From Auanema rhodensis (lineage: Eukaryota; Nematoda; Chromadorea; Rhabditida; Rhabditidae): a stretch of DNA of 64,000 nt. Positions 39,307 to 52,170 of the stretch are shown one piece after another (the stretch's first letter is position 1; each line of letters starts with the position of its first letter). The notes beneath the pieces are model-generated. The model saw nothing but the letters and a program-made list of their open reading frames with translations, searched no databases and was not told where the DNA came from. The translations under genes and the position numbers were made by a program. The DNA lies in the NCBI GenBank assembly GCA_964057225.1, contig OZ059900.1, positions 13,345,638 to 13,409,637 of the forward strand, in the 5' to 3' direction.

Positions 39307-42300
39307 GATAGGCTAGAACAGTTCATAAGTTTCCTGAATAGATTTGGTTTAATTACCCAAGTTAGAGGTAGTATCTCAATCTAACCAGAGAACTTCTGAG
39401 TTGGAAATACATTTTGGAAAGCACACCATGAGTGTGCAATATTGAAAACTGTCTGTCTTAGTATGATTATATGACACTATAGATGCCAAAGCAAAACAAA
39501 TTTGAATATGAACATGACGCGTCTTTTACATTATAGTTTGACCGGATAAAGCTTTGTATAGCTTTGTATAGCTTTGTACACTGATCACATATACGGCGAT
39601 AGGCTAGAACAGTTCATAAGTTTCCTGGATAGATTTGGTTTAATTACCCAAGTTAGAGGTAGTATCTCAATCTAACCAGAGAACTTCTGAGTTAGAAATA
39701 CATTTTGGAAAGCACACCATGAGTGTGCAATATTGAAAACTGTCTGTCTTAGTATGATTATATGACACTATAGATGCCAAAGCAAAACAAATTTGAATAT
39801 GAACATGACGCGTCTTTTACATTATACTTTGACCGGATAAAGCTTTGGATAGCTTTGTACACTGATCACATATACGGCGATAGGCTAGAACAGTTCATAA
39901 GTTTCCTGGATAGATTTGGTTTAATTACCCAAGTTAGAGGTAGTATCTCAATCTAACCAGAGAACTTCTGAGTTGGAAATACATTTTGGAAAGCACACCA
40001 TGAGTGTGCAATATTGAAAACTGTCTGTCTTAGTATGATTATATGACACTATAGATGCCAAAGCAAAACAAATTTGAATATGAACATGACGCGTCTTTTA
40101 CATTATAGTTTGACTGGATAAAGCTTTGTATAGCTTTGTACACTGATCACATATACGGCGATAGGCTAGAACAGTTCATAAGTTTCCTGAATAGATTTGG
40201 TTTAACTACCCAAGTTAGAGGTAGTATCTCAATCTAACCAGAGAACTTCTGAGTTGGAAATACATTTTGGAAAGCACACCATGAGTGTGCAATATTGAAA
40301 ACTGTCTGTCTTAGTATGATTATATGACACTATAGATGCCAAAGCAAAACAAATTTGAATATGAACATGACGCGTCTTTAACATTATAGTTTGACCGGAT
40401 AAAGCTTTGTATAGCTTTGTATAGCTTTGTACACTGATCACATATACGGCGATAGGCTAGAACAGTTCATAAGTTTCCTGAATAGATTTGGTTTAATTAC
40501 CCAAGTTAGAGGTAGTATCTCAATCTAACCAGAGAACTTCGGAGTTGGAAATACATTTTGAAAAGCACACCACGAGTGTGCAATATTGAAAACTGTCTGT
40601 CTTAGTATGATTATATGACACTATAGATGCCAAAGCAAAACAAATTTGAATATGAACATGACGCGTCTTTTACATTATAGTTTGACCGGATAAAGCTTTG
40701 TATAGCTTTGTATAGCTTTGTACAATGACAATGATACGGCGATAGGCTAGAACAGTTCATAAGTTTCCTGAATAGATTTGGTTTAATTACCCAAGTTAGA
40801 GGTAGTATCTCAATCTAACCAGAGAACTTCTGAGTTGGAAATACATTTTGGAAAGCACAGCATGAGTGTGCAATATTGAAAACTGTCTGTCTTAGTATGA
40901 TTATATGACACTATAGATGCCAAAGCAAAACAATTTTGAATATGAACATGACGCGTCTTTTACATTATAGTTTGACCGGATAAAGCTTTGTATAGCTTTG
41001 TACACTGATCACATATACGGCGATAGGCTAGAACAGTTCATAAGTTTCCTGGATAGATTTGGTTTAATTACCCAAGTTAGAGGTAGTATCTCAATCTAAC
41101 CAGAGAACTTCTGAGTTGGAAATACATTTTGGAAAGCACACCATGAGTGTGCAATATTGAAAACTGTCTGTCTTAGTATGATTATATGACACTATAGATA
41201 CCAAAGCAAAACAAATTTGAATATGAACATGACGCGTCTTTTACATTATAGTTTGACCGGATAAAGCTTTGTATAGCTTTGTACACTGATCACATATACG
41301 GCGATAGGCTAGAACAGTTCATAAGTTTCCTGAATAGATTTGGTTTAATTACCCAAGTTAGAGGTAGTATCTCAATCTAACCAGAGAACTTCTGAGTTGG
41401 AAATACATTTTGGAAAGCACACCATGAGTGTGCAATTATGAAAACTGTCTGTCTTAGTATGATTATATGACACTATAGATGCCAAAGCAAAACAAATTTG
41501 AATATGAACATGACGCGTCTTTTACATTATAGTTTGACCGGATAAAGCTTTGTATAGCTTTGTATAGCTTTGTACACTGATCACATATACGGCGATAGGC
41601 TAGAACAGTTCATAAGTTTCCTGGATAGATTTGGTTTAATTACCCAAGTTAGAGGTAGTATCTAAATCTAACCAGAGAACTTCTGAGTTGGAAATACATT
41701 TTGGAAAGCACACCATGAGTGTGCAATATTGAAAACTGTCTGTCTTAGTATGATTATATGACACTATAGATGCCAAAGCAAAACAAATTTGAATATGAAC
41801 ATGACGCGTCTTTTACATTATAGTTTGACCGGATAAAGCTTTGTATAGCTTTGTACACTGATCACATATACGGCGATAGGCTAGAACAGTTCATAAGTTT
41901 CCTGGATAGATTTGGTTTAATTACCCAAGTTAGAGGTAGTATCTCAATCTAACCAGAGAACTTCTGAGTTGGAAATACATTTTGGAAAGCACACCATGAG
42001 TGTGCAATATTGAAAACTGTCTGTCTTAGTATGATTATATGACACTATAGATGCCAAAGCAAAACAAATTTGAATATGAACATGACGCGTCTTTTACATT
42101 ATAGTTTGACCGGATAAAGCTTTGTATAGCTTTGTACACTGATCACATATACGGCGATAGGCTAGAACAGTTCATAAGTTTCCTGAATAGATTTGGTTTA
42201 ATTACCCAAGTTAGAGGTAGTATCTCAATCTAACCAGAGAACTTCTGAGTTGGAAATACATTTTGGAAAGCACACCATGAGTGTGCAATATTGAAAACTG

Positions 42301-42737
42301 TCTGTCTTAGTATGATTATATGACACTATAGATGCCAAAGCAAAACAAATTTGAATATGAACATGACGCGTCTTTTACATTATAGTTTGACCGGATAAAG
42401 CTTTGTATAGCTTTGTATAGCTTTGTACACTGATCACATATACGGCGATAGGCTAGAACAGTTCATAAGTTTCCTGGATAGATTTGGTTTAATTACCCAA
42501 GTTAGAGGTAGTATCTAAATCTAACCAGAGAACTTCTGAGTTGGAAATACATTTTGGAAAGCACACCATGAGTGTGCAATATTGAAAACTGTCTGTCTTA
42601 GTATGATTATATGACACTATAGATGCCAAAGCAAAACAAATTTGAATATGAACATGACGCGTCTTTTACATTATAGTTTGACCGGATAAAGCTTTGTATA
42701 GCTTTGTATAGCTTTGTACACTGATCACATATACGGC
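39307..42737 (+). repeat. Irregular mosaic of monomer types
   Basis: Starts are at 39307, 39598, 39879, 40160, 40451, 40741, 41022, 41303, 41594, 41875, 42156 and 42447; 39598, 39879, 40741, 41022, 41594 and 41875 are 281 bp and 40451 is 290 bp. Marks alternate without a stable period, although the order A31 then ATCTAAATC occurs at 41303/41594 and again at 42156/42447. Private changes include TTTGACTGG near 40114, TTAACTACC near 40204, CACAGCATG near 40860, AGATACC near 41199 and CAATTATGAAAAC near 41436. Confidence 0.83.
40721..40740 (+). repeat. Local rearrangement giving the only 290-bp monomer
   Basis: The normal end TACAATGATC-ACATATACGGC reads TACAATGACA-ATGATACGGC here, one base shorter. 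The segment looks like a small template switch that repeated ACAATGA and removed TCACATA. It deletes the TGATCA site found at this point in other monomers. Confidence 0.88.
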
Positions 42738-45700
42738 GATAGGCTAGAACAGTTCATAAGTTTCCTGAATAGATTTGGTTTAATTACCCAAGTTAGAGGT
42801 AGTATCTCAATCTAACCAGAGAACTTCTGAGTTGGAAATACATTTTGGAAAGCACACCATGAGTGTGCAATATTGAAAACTGTCTGTCTTAGTATGATTA
42901 TATGACACTATAGATGCCAAAGCAAAACAAATTTGAATATGAACATGACGCGTCTTTAACATTATAGTTTGACCGGATAAAGCTTTGTATAGCTTTGTAT
43001 AGCTTTGTACACTGATCACATATACGGCGATAGGCTAGAACAGTTCATAAGTTTCCTGAATAGATTTGGTTTAATTACCCAAGTTAGAGGTAGTATCTCA
43101 ATCTAACCAGAGAACTTCTGAGTTGGAAATACATTTTGGAAAGCACACCATGAGTGTGCAATATTGAAAACTGTCTGTCTTAGTATGATTATATGACACT
43201 ATAGATGCCAAAGCAAAACAAATTTGAATATGAACATGACGCGTCTTTTACATTATAGTTTGACCGGATAAAGCTTTGTATAGCTTTGTACACTGATCAC
43301 ATATACGGCGATAGGCTAGAACAGTTCATAAGTTTCCTGAATAGATTTGGTTTAATTACCCAAGTTAGAGGTAGTATCTCAATCTAACCAGAGAACTTCT
43401 GAGTTGGAAATACATTTTGGAAAGCACACCATGAGTGTGCAATATTGAAAACTGTCTGTCTTAGTATGATTATATGACACTATAGATGCCAAAGCAAAAC
43501 AAATTTGAATATGAACATGACGCGTCTTTTACATTATAGTTTGACCGGATAAAGCTTTGTATAGCTTTGTATAGCTTTGTACACTGATCACATATACGGC
43601 GATAGGCTAGAACAGTTCATAAGTTTCCTGAATAGATTTGGTTTAATTACCCAAGTTAGAGGTAGTATCTCAATCTAACCAGAGAACTTCTGAGTTGGAA
43701 ATACATTTTGGAAAGCACACCACGAGTGTGCAATATTGAAAACTGTCTGTCTTAGTATGATTATATGACACTATAGATGCCAAAGCAAAACAAATTTGAA
43801 TATGAACATGACGCGTCTTTTACATTATAGTTTGACCGGATAAAGCTTTGTATAGCTTTGTATAGCTTTGTACACTGATCACATATACGGCGATAGGCTA
43901 GAACAGTTCATAAGTTTCCTGAATAGATTTGGTTTAATTACCCAAGTTAGAGGTAGTATCTCAATCTAACCAGAGAACTTTGGAGTTGGAAATACATTTT
44001 GGAAAGCACACCACGAGTGTGCAATATTGAAAACTGTCTGTCTTAGTATGATTATATGACACTATAGATGCCAAAGCAAAACAAATTTGAATATGAACAT
44101 GACGCGTCTTTAACATTATAGTTTGACCGGATAAAGCTTTGTATAGCTTTGTATAGCTTTGTACAATGATCACATATACGGCGATAGGCTAGAACAGTTC
44201 ATAAGTTTCCTGAATAGATTTGGTTTAATTACCCAAGTTAGAGGTAGTATCTCAATCTAACCAGAGAACTTCTGAGTTGGAAATACATTTTGGAAAGCAC
44301 ACCATGAGTGTGCAATATTGAAAACTGTCTGTCTTAGTATGATTATATGACACTATAGATGCCAAAGCAAAACAATTTTGAATATGAACATGACGCGTCT
44401 TTTACATTATAGTTTGACCGGATAAAGCTTTGTATAGCTTTGTACACTGATCACATATACGGCGATAGGCTAGAACAGTTCATAAGTTTCCTGGATAGAT
44501 TTGGTTTAATTACCCAAGTTAGAGGTAGTATCTCAATCTAACCAGAGAACTTCTGAGTTGGAAATACATTTTGGAAAGCACACCATGAGTGTGCAATATT
44601 GAAAACTGTCTGTCTTAGTATGATTATATGACACTATAGATGCCAAAGCAAAACAAATTTGAATATGAACATGACGCGTCTTTTACATTATAGTTTGACC
44701 GGATAAAGCTTTGTATAGCTTTGTATAGCTTTGTATACTGATCACATATACGGCGATAGGCTAGAACAGTTCATAAGTTTCCTGGATAGATTTGGTTTAA
44801 TTACCCAAGTTAGAGGTAGTATCTAAATCTAACCAGAGAACTTCTGAGTTGGAAATACATTTTGGAAAGCACACCATGAGTGTGCAATATTGAAAACTGT
44901 CTGTCTTAGTATGATTATATGACACTATAGATGCCAAAGCAAAACAAATTTGAATATGAACATGACGCGTCTTTTACATTATAGTTTGACCGGATAAAGC
45001 TTTGTATAGCTTTGTATAGCTTTGTACACTGATCACATATACGGCGATAGGCTAGAACAGTTCATAAGTTTCCTGGATAGATTTGGTTTAATTACCCAAG
45101 TTAGAGGTAGTATCTCAATCTAACCAGAGAACTTCTGAGTTGGAAATACATTTTGGAAAGCACACCATGAGTGTGCAATATTGAAAACTGTCTGTCTTAG
45201 TATGATTATATGACACTATAGATGCCAAAGCAAAACAAATTTGAATATGAACATGCCGCGTCTTTAACATTATAGTTTGACCGGATAAAGCTTTGTATAG
45301 CTTTGTATAGCTTTGTACACTGATCACATATACGGCGATAGGCTAGAACAGTTCATAAGTTTCCTGAATAGATTTGGTTTAATTACCCAAGTTAGAGGTA
45401 GTATCTCAATCTAACCAGAGAACTTCGGAGTTGGAAATACATTTTGGAAAGCACACCACGAGTGTGCAATATTGAAAACTGTCTGTCTTAGTATGATTAT
45501 ATGACACTATAGATGCCAAAGCAAAACAAATTTGAATATGAACATGACGCGTCTTTTACATTATAGTTTGACCGGATAAAGCTTTGTATAGCTTTGTATA
45601 GCTTTGTACACTGATCACATATACGGCGATAGGCTAGAACAGTTCATAAGTTTCCTGGATAGATTTGGTTTAATTACCCAAGTTAGAGGTAGTATCTTAA

Positions 45701-45918
45701 TCTATCCAGAGAACTTCTGAGTTGGAAATACATTTTGGAAAGCACACCATGAGTGTGCAATATTGAAAACTGTCTGTCTTAGTATGATTATATGACACTA
45801 TAGATGCCAAAGCAAAACAAATTTGAATATGAACATGACGCGTCTTTAACATTATAGTTTGACCGGATAAAGCTTTGTATAGCTTTGTATAGCTTTGTAC
45901 ACTGATCACATATACGGC
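42738..45918 (+). repeat. Mosaic with TTTAACATT monomers at 1154-bp spacing
   Basis: Starts are at 42738, 43029, 43310, 43601, 43892, 44183, 44464, 44755, 45046, 45337 and 45628; 43029 and 44183 are 281 bp. TTTAACATT monomers lie at 42738, 43892 and 45046, exactly 1154 bp apart, but the monomers between them do not match well, so this is at best an old or reshuffled tetramer. Private changes are CTTTGGAG near 43979, TTGTATACTG near 44733, CATGCCGCG near 45254 and CTATCC near 45703. Confidence 0.78.
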
Positions 45919-48206
45919 GATAGGCTAGAACAGTTCATAAGTTTCCTGGATAGATTTGGTTTAATTACCCAAGTTAGAGGTAGTATCTCCATCTAACCAG
46001 AGAACTTCTGAGTTGGAAATACATTTTGGAAAGCACACCATGAGTGTGCAATATTGAAAACTGTCTGTCTTAGTATGATTATATGACACTATAGATGCCA
46101 AAGCAAAACAAATTTGAATATGAACATGACGCGTGTTTTACATTATACTTTGACCGGATAAAGCTTTGTATAGCTTTGTACACTGATCACATATACGGCG
46201 ATAGGCTAGAACAGTTCATAAGTTTCCTGGATAGATTTGGTTTAATTACCCAAGTTAGAGGTAGTATCTCAATCTAACCAGAGAACTTCTGAGTTGGAAA
46301 TACATTTTGGAAAGCACACCATGAGTGTGCAATATTGAAAACTGTCTGTCTTAGTATGATTATATGACACTATAGATGCCAAAGCAAAACAAATTGGAAT
46401 ATGAACATGACGCGTCTTTAACATTATAGTTTGACCGGATAAAGCTTTGTATAGCTTTGTATAGCTTTGTACACTGATCACATATACGGCGATAGGCTAG
46501 AACAGTTCATAAGTTTCCTGGATAGATTTGGTTTAATTACCCAAGTTAGAGGTAGTATCTCCATCTAACCAGAGAACTTCTGAGTTGGAAATACATTTTG
46601 GAAAGCACACCATGAGTGTGCAATATTGAAAACTGTCTGTCTTAGTATGATTATATGACACTATAGATGCCAAAGCAAAACAAATTTGAATATGAACATG
46701 ACGCGTGTTTTACATTATACTTTGACCGGATAAAGCTTTGTATAGCTTTGTACACTGATCACATATACGGCGATAGGCTAGAACAGTTCATAAGTTTCCT
46801 GGATAGATTTGGTTTAATTACCCAAGTTAGAGGTAGTATCTCAATCTAACCAGAGAACTTCTGAGTTGGAAATACATTTTGGAAAGCACACCATGAGTGT
46901 GCAATATTGAAAACTGTCTGTCTTAGTATGATTATATGACACTATAGATGCCAAAGCAAAACAAATTTGAATATGAACATGACGCGTCTTTAACATTATA
47001 GTTTGACCGGATAAAGCTTTGTATAGCTTTGTATAGCTTTGTACACTGATCACATATACGGCGATAGGCTAGAACAGTTCATAAGTTTCCTGGATAGATT
47101 TGGTTTAATTACCCAAGTTAGAGGTAGTATCTAAATCTAACCAGAGAACTTCTGAGTTGGAAATACATTTTGGAAAGCACACCATGAGTGTGCAATATTG
47201 AAAACTGTCTGTCTTAGTATGATTATATGACACTATAGATGCCAAAGCAAAACAAATTTGAATATGAACATGACGCGTGTTTTACATTATACTTTGACCG
47301 GATAAAGCTTTGTATAGCTTTGTACACTGATCACATATACGGCGATAGGCTAGAACAGTTCATAAGTTTCCTGAATAGATTTGGTTTAATTACCCAAGTT
47401 AGAGGTAGTATCTCAATCTAACCAGAGAACTTCTGAGTTGGAAATACATTTTGGAAAGCACACCATGAGTGTGCAATATTGAAAACTGTCTGTCTTAGTA
47501 TGATTATATGACACTATAGATGCCAAAGCAAAACAAATTTGAATATGAACATGACGCGTCTTTAACATTATAGTTTGACCGGATAAAGCTTTGTATAGCT
47601 TTGTATAGCTTTGTACACTGATCACATATACGGCGATAGGCTAGAACAGTTCATAAGTTTCCTGGATAGATTTGGTTTAATTACCCAAGTTAGAGGTAGT
47701 ATCTCCATCTAACCAGAGAACTTCTGAGTTGGAAATACATTTTGGAAAGCACACCATGAGTGTGCAATATTGAAAACTGTCTGTCTTAGTATGATTATAT
47801 GACACTATAGATGCCAAAGCAAAACAAATTTGAATATGAACATGACGCGTGTTTTACATTATACTTTGACCGGATAAAGCTTTGTATAGCTTTGTACACT
47901 GATCACATATACGGCGATAGGCTAGAACAGTTCATAAGTTTCCTGGATAGATTTGGTTTAATTACCCAAGTTAGAGGTAGTATCTCAATCTAACCAGAGA
48001 ACTTCTGAGTTGGAAATACATTTTGGAAAGCACACCATGAGTGTGCAATATTGAAAACTGTCTGTCTTAGTATGATTATATGACACTATAGATGCCAAAG
48101 CAAAACAAATTTGAATATGAACATGACGCGTCTTTTACATTATAGTTTGACCGGATAAAGCTTTGTATAGCTTTGTATAGCTTTGTACAATGATCACATA
48201 TACGGC
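45919..48206 (+). repeat. 572-bp dimer, four tandem copies
   Basis: Dimers start at 45919, 46491, 47063 and 47635. Each has a 281-bp monomer with GCGTGTTTT and TATACTTTG, then a 291-bp monomer. The 281-bp member starts its variable word as ATCTCCATC in copies 1, 2 and 4 but ATCTAAATC in copy 3. The 291-bp member has TTTAACATT in copies 1-3 and TTTTACATT in copy 4. AATTGGAAT near 46395 is private. Both the plus and minus chance frames recur every 572 bp because of this structure. Confidence 0.94.
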
Positions 48207-51026
48207 GATAGGCTAGAACAGTTCATAAGTTTCCTGAATAGATTTGGTTTAATTACCCAAGTTAGAGGTAGTATCTCAATCTAACCAGAGAACTTCTGAG
48301 TTGGAAATACATTTTGGAAAGCACACCATGAGTGTGCAATATTGAAAACTGTCTGTCTTAGTATGATTATATGACACTATAGATGCCAAAGCAAAACAAA
48401 TTTGAATATGAACATGACGCGTCTTTTACATTATAGTTTGACCCGATAAAGCTTTGTATAGCTTTGTACACTGATCACATATACGGCGATAGGCTAGAAC
48501 AGTTCATAAGTTTCCTGAATAGATTTGGTTTAATTACCCAAGTTAGAGGTAGTATCTCAATCTAACCAGAGAACTTCTGAGTTGGAAATACATTTTGGAA
48601 AGCACACCATGAGTGTGCAATATTGAAAACTGTCTGTCTTAGTATGATTATATGACACTATAGATGCCAAAGCAAAACAAATTTGAATATGAACATGACG
48701 CGTCTTTTACATTATAGTTTGACCGGATAAAGCTTTGTATAGCTTTGTACACTGATCACATATTCGGCGATAGGCTAGAACAGTTCATAAGTTTCCTGAA
48801 TAGATTTGGTTTAATAACCCAAGTTAGAGGTAGTATCTCAATCTAACCAGAGAACTTCTGAGTTGGAAATACATTTTGGAAAGCACACCATGAGTGTGCA
48901 ATATTGAAAACTGTCTGTCTTAGTATGATTATATGACACTATAGATGCCAAAGCAAAACAAATTTGAATATGAACATGACGCGTGTTTTACATTATACTT
49001 TGACCGGATAAAGCTTTGTATAGCTCTGTACACTGATCACATATACGGCGATAGGCTAGAACAGTTCATAAGTTTCCTGAATAGATTTGGTTTAATTACC
49101 CAAGTTAGAGGTAGTATCTCAATCTAACCAGAGAACTTCTGAGTTGGAAATACATTTTGGAAAGCACACCATGAGTGTGCAATATTGAAAACTGTCTGTC
49201 TTAGTATGATTATATGACACTATAGATGCCAAAGCAAAACAAATTTGAATATGAACATGACGCGTGTTTTACATTATACTTTGACCGGATAAAGCTTTGT
49301 ATAGCTTTGTACACTGATCACATATACGGCGATAGGCTAGAACAGTTCATAAGTTTCCTGAATAGATTTGGTTTAATTACCCAAGTTAGAGGTAGTATCT
49401 CAATCTAACCAGAGAACTTCTGAGTTGGAAATACATTTTGGAAAGCACACCATGAGTGTGCAATATTGAAAACTGTCTGTCTTAGTATGATTATATGACA
49501 CTATAGATGCCAAAGCAAAACAAATTTGAATATGAACATGACGCGTGTTTTACATTATACTTTGACCGGATAAAGCTTTGTATAGCTTTGTATAGCTTTG
49601 TACAATGATCACATATACGGCGATAGGCTAGAACAGTTCATAAGTTTCCTGAATAGATTTGGTTTAATTACCCAAGTTAGAGGTAGTATCTCAATCTAAC
49701 CAGAGAACTTCTGAGTTGGAAATACATTTTGGAAAGCACACCATGAGTGTGCAATATTGAAAACTGTCTGTCTTAGTATGATTATATGACACTATAGATG
49801 CCAAAGCAAAACAAATTTGAATATGAACATGACGCGTGTTTTACATTATACTTTGACCGGATAAAGCTTTGTATAGCTTTGTACACTGATCACATATACG
49901 GCGATAGGCTAGAACAGTTCATAAGTTTCCTGAATAGATTTGGTTTAATTACCCAAGTTAGAGGTAGTATCTCAATCTAACCAGAGAACTTCTGAGTTGG
50001 AAATACATTTTGGAAAGCACACCATGAGTGTGCAATATTGAAAACTGTCTGTCTTAGTATGATTATATGACACTATAGATGCCAAAGCAAAACAAATTTG
50101 AATATGAACATGACGCGTGTTTTACATTATACTTTGACCGGATAAAGCTTTGTATAGCTTTGTACACTGATCACATATACGGCGATAGGCTAGAACAGTT
50201 CATAAGTTTCCTGAATAGATTTGGTTTAATTACCCAAGTTAGAGGTAGTATCTCAATCTAACCAGAGAACTTCTGAGTTGGAAATACATTTTGGAAAGCA
50301 CACCATGAGTGTGCAATATTGAAAACTGTCTGTCTTAGTATGATTATATGACACTATAGATGCCAAAGCAAAACAAATTTGAATATGAACATGACGCGTG
50401 TTTTACATTATACTTTGACCGGATAAAGCTTTGTATAGCTTTGTACACTGATCACATATACGGCGATAGGCTAGAACAGTTCATAAGTTTCCTGAATAGA
50501 TTTGGTTTAATTACCCAAGTTAGAGGTAGTATCTCAATCTAACCAGAGAACTTCTGAGTTGGAAATACATTTTGGAAAGCACACCATGAGTGTGCAATAT
50601 TGAAAACTGTCTGTCTTAGTATGATTATATGACACTATAGATGCCAAAGCAAAACAAATTTGAATATGAACATGACGCGTGTTTTACATTATACTTTGAC
50701 CGGATAAAGCTTTGTATAGCTTTGTACACTGATCACATATACGGCGATAGGCTAGAACAGTTCATAAGTTTCCTGGATAGATTTGGTTTAATTACCCAAG
50801 TTAGAGGTAGTATCTCAATCTAACCAGAGAACTTCTGAGTTGGAAATACATTTTGGAAAGCACACCATGAGTGTGCAATATTGAAAACTGTCTGTCTTAG
50901 TATGATTATATGACACTATAGATGCCAAAGCAAAACAAATTTGAATATGAACATGACGCGTGTTTTACATTATACTTTGACCGGATAAAGCTTTGTATAG
51001 CTTTGTACACTGATCACATATACGGC
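48207..51026 (+). repeat. Run of 281-bp monomers
   Basis: Starts are at 48207, 48488, 48769, 49050, 49331, 49622, 49903, 50184, 50465 and 50746; all are 281 bp except 49331 (291 bp). From 48769 on, every monomer has GCGTGTTTT and TATACTTTG. The five from 49622 to 51026 differ mainly at position 31 (A, then G in the last). Private changes are GACCCGAT near 48443, CATATTCGG near 48762, TTAATAACCC near 48812 and AGCTCTGTAC near 49023. It looks like a recent expansion of the short member of the 572-bp dimer to the left. Confidence 0.92.
50184..50464 (+). repeat. Representative 281-bp monomer (short length class)
   Basis: This copy is identical in plan to the 291-bp class but has one fewer TATAGCTTTG decamer. 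It also carries G at position 217 (GCGTGTTTT) and C at 230 (TATACTTTG), the pair that dominates 48.8-51.0 kb. The C at 230 removes a plus-strand TAG, so together with the two-unit decamer tract a 60-codon frame opens across the monomer boundary. I treat that frame as incidental. Sixty-eight of the 222 monomers belong to this length class, scattered in a pattern that follows the higher-order units. Confidence 0.95.
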
Positions 51027-52170
51027 GATAGGCTAGAACAGTTCATAAGTTTCCTGGATAGATTTGGTTTAATTACCCAAGTTAGAGGTAGTATCTCAAT
51101 CTAACCAGAGAACTTCTGAGTTGGAAATACATTTTGTAAAGCACACCATGAGTGTGCAATATTGAAAACTGTCTGTCTTAGTATGATTATATGACACTAT
51201 AGATGCCAAAGCAAAACAAATTTGAATATGAACATGACGCGTCTTTTACATTATAGTTTGACCGGATAAAGCTTTGTATAGCTTTGTACACTGATCACAT
51301 ATACGGCGATAGGCTAGAACAGTTCATAAGTTTCCTGGATAGATTTGGTTTAATTACCCAAGTTAGAGGTAGTATCTCAATCTAACCAGAGAACTTCTGA
51401 GTTGGAAATACATTTTGGAAAGCACACCATGAGTGTGCAATATTGAAAACTGTCTGTCTTAGTATGATTATATGACACTATAGATGCCAAAGCAAAACAA
51501 TTTTGAATATGAACATGACGCGTCTTTTACATTATAGTTTGACCGGATAAAGCTTTGTATAGCTTTGTATAGCTTTGTACACTGATCACATATACGGCGA
51601 TAGGCTAGAACAGTTCATAAGTTTCCTGGATAGATTTGGTTTAATTACCCAAGTTAGAGGTAGTATCTTAATCTAACCAGAGAACTTCTGAGTTGGAAAT
51701 ACATTTTGGAAAGCACACCATGAGTGTGCAATATTGAAAACTGTCTGTCTTAGTATGATTATATGACACTATAGATGCCAAAGCAAAACAAATTTGAATA
51801 TGAACATGACGCGTCTTTTACATTATAGTTTGACCGGATAAAGCTTTGTATAGCTTTGTACACTGATCACATATACGGCGATAGGCTAGAACAGTTCATA
51901 AGTTTCCTGGATAGATTTGGTTTAATTACCCAAGTTAGAGGTAGTATCTCAATCTAACCAGAGAACTTCTGAGTTGGAAATACATTTTGGAAAGCACACC
52001 ATGAGTGTGCAATATTGAAAACTGTCTGTCTTAGTATGATTATATGACACTATAGATGCCAAAGCAAAACAAATTTGAATATGAACATGACGCGTCTTTT
52101 ACATTATAGTTTGACCGGATAAAGCTTTGTATAGCTTTGTATAGCTTTGTACACTGATCACATATACGGC
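51027..52170 (+). repeat. Lead-in to the 2007-bp HOR
   Basis: Starts are at 51027, 51308, 51599 and 51880 (281, 291, 281 and 291 bp). The order short, CAATTTTG, ATCTTAATC matches 53606, 53887 and 54178 inside the following unit, so this is probably the tail of an earlier, altered copy. TTTTGTAAAG near 51134 is private. Confidence 0.82.

Noticed and set aside
42738-46199. A true 1154-bp tetramer HOR suggested by evenly spaced TTTAACATT monomers
   Set aside because: The three intervals have the same total length, but the third has a different order of 281- and 291-bp members and the intervening variants do not match. I keep it only as a mosaic block.
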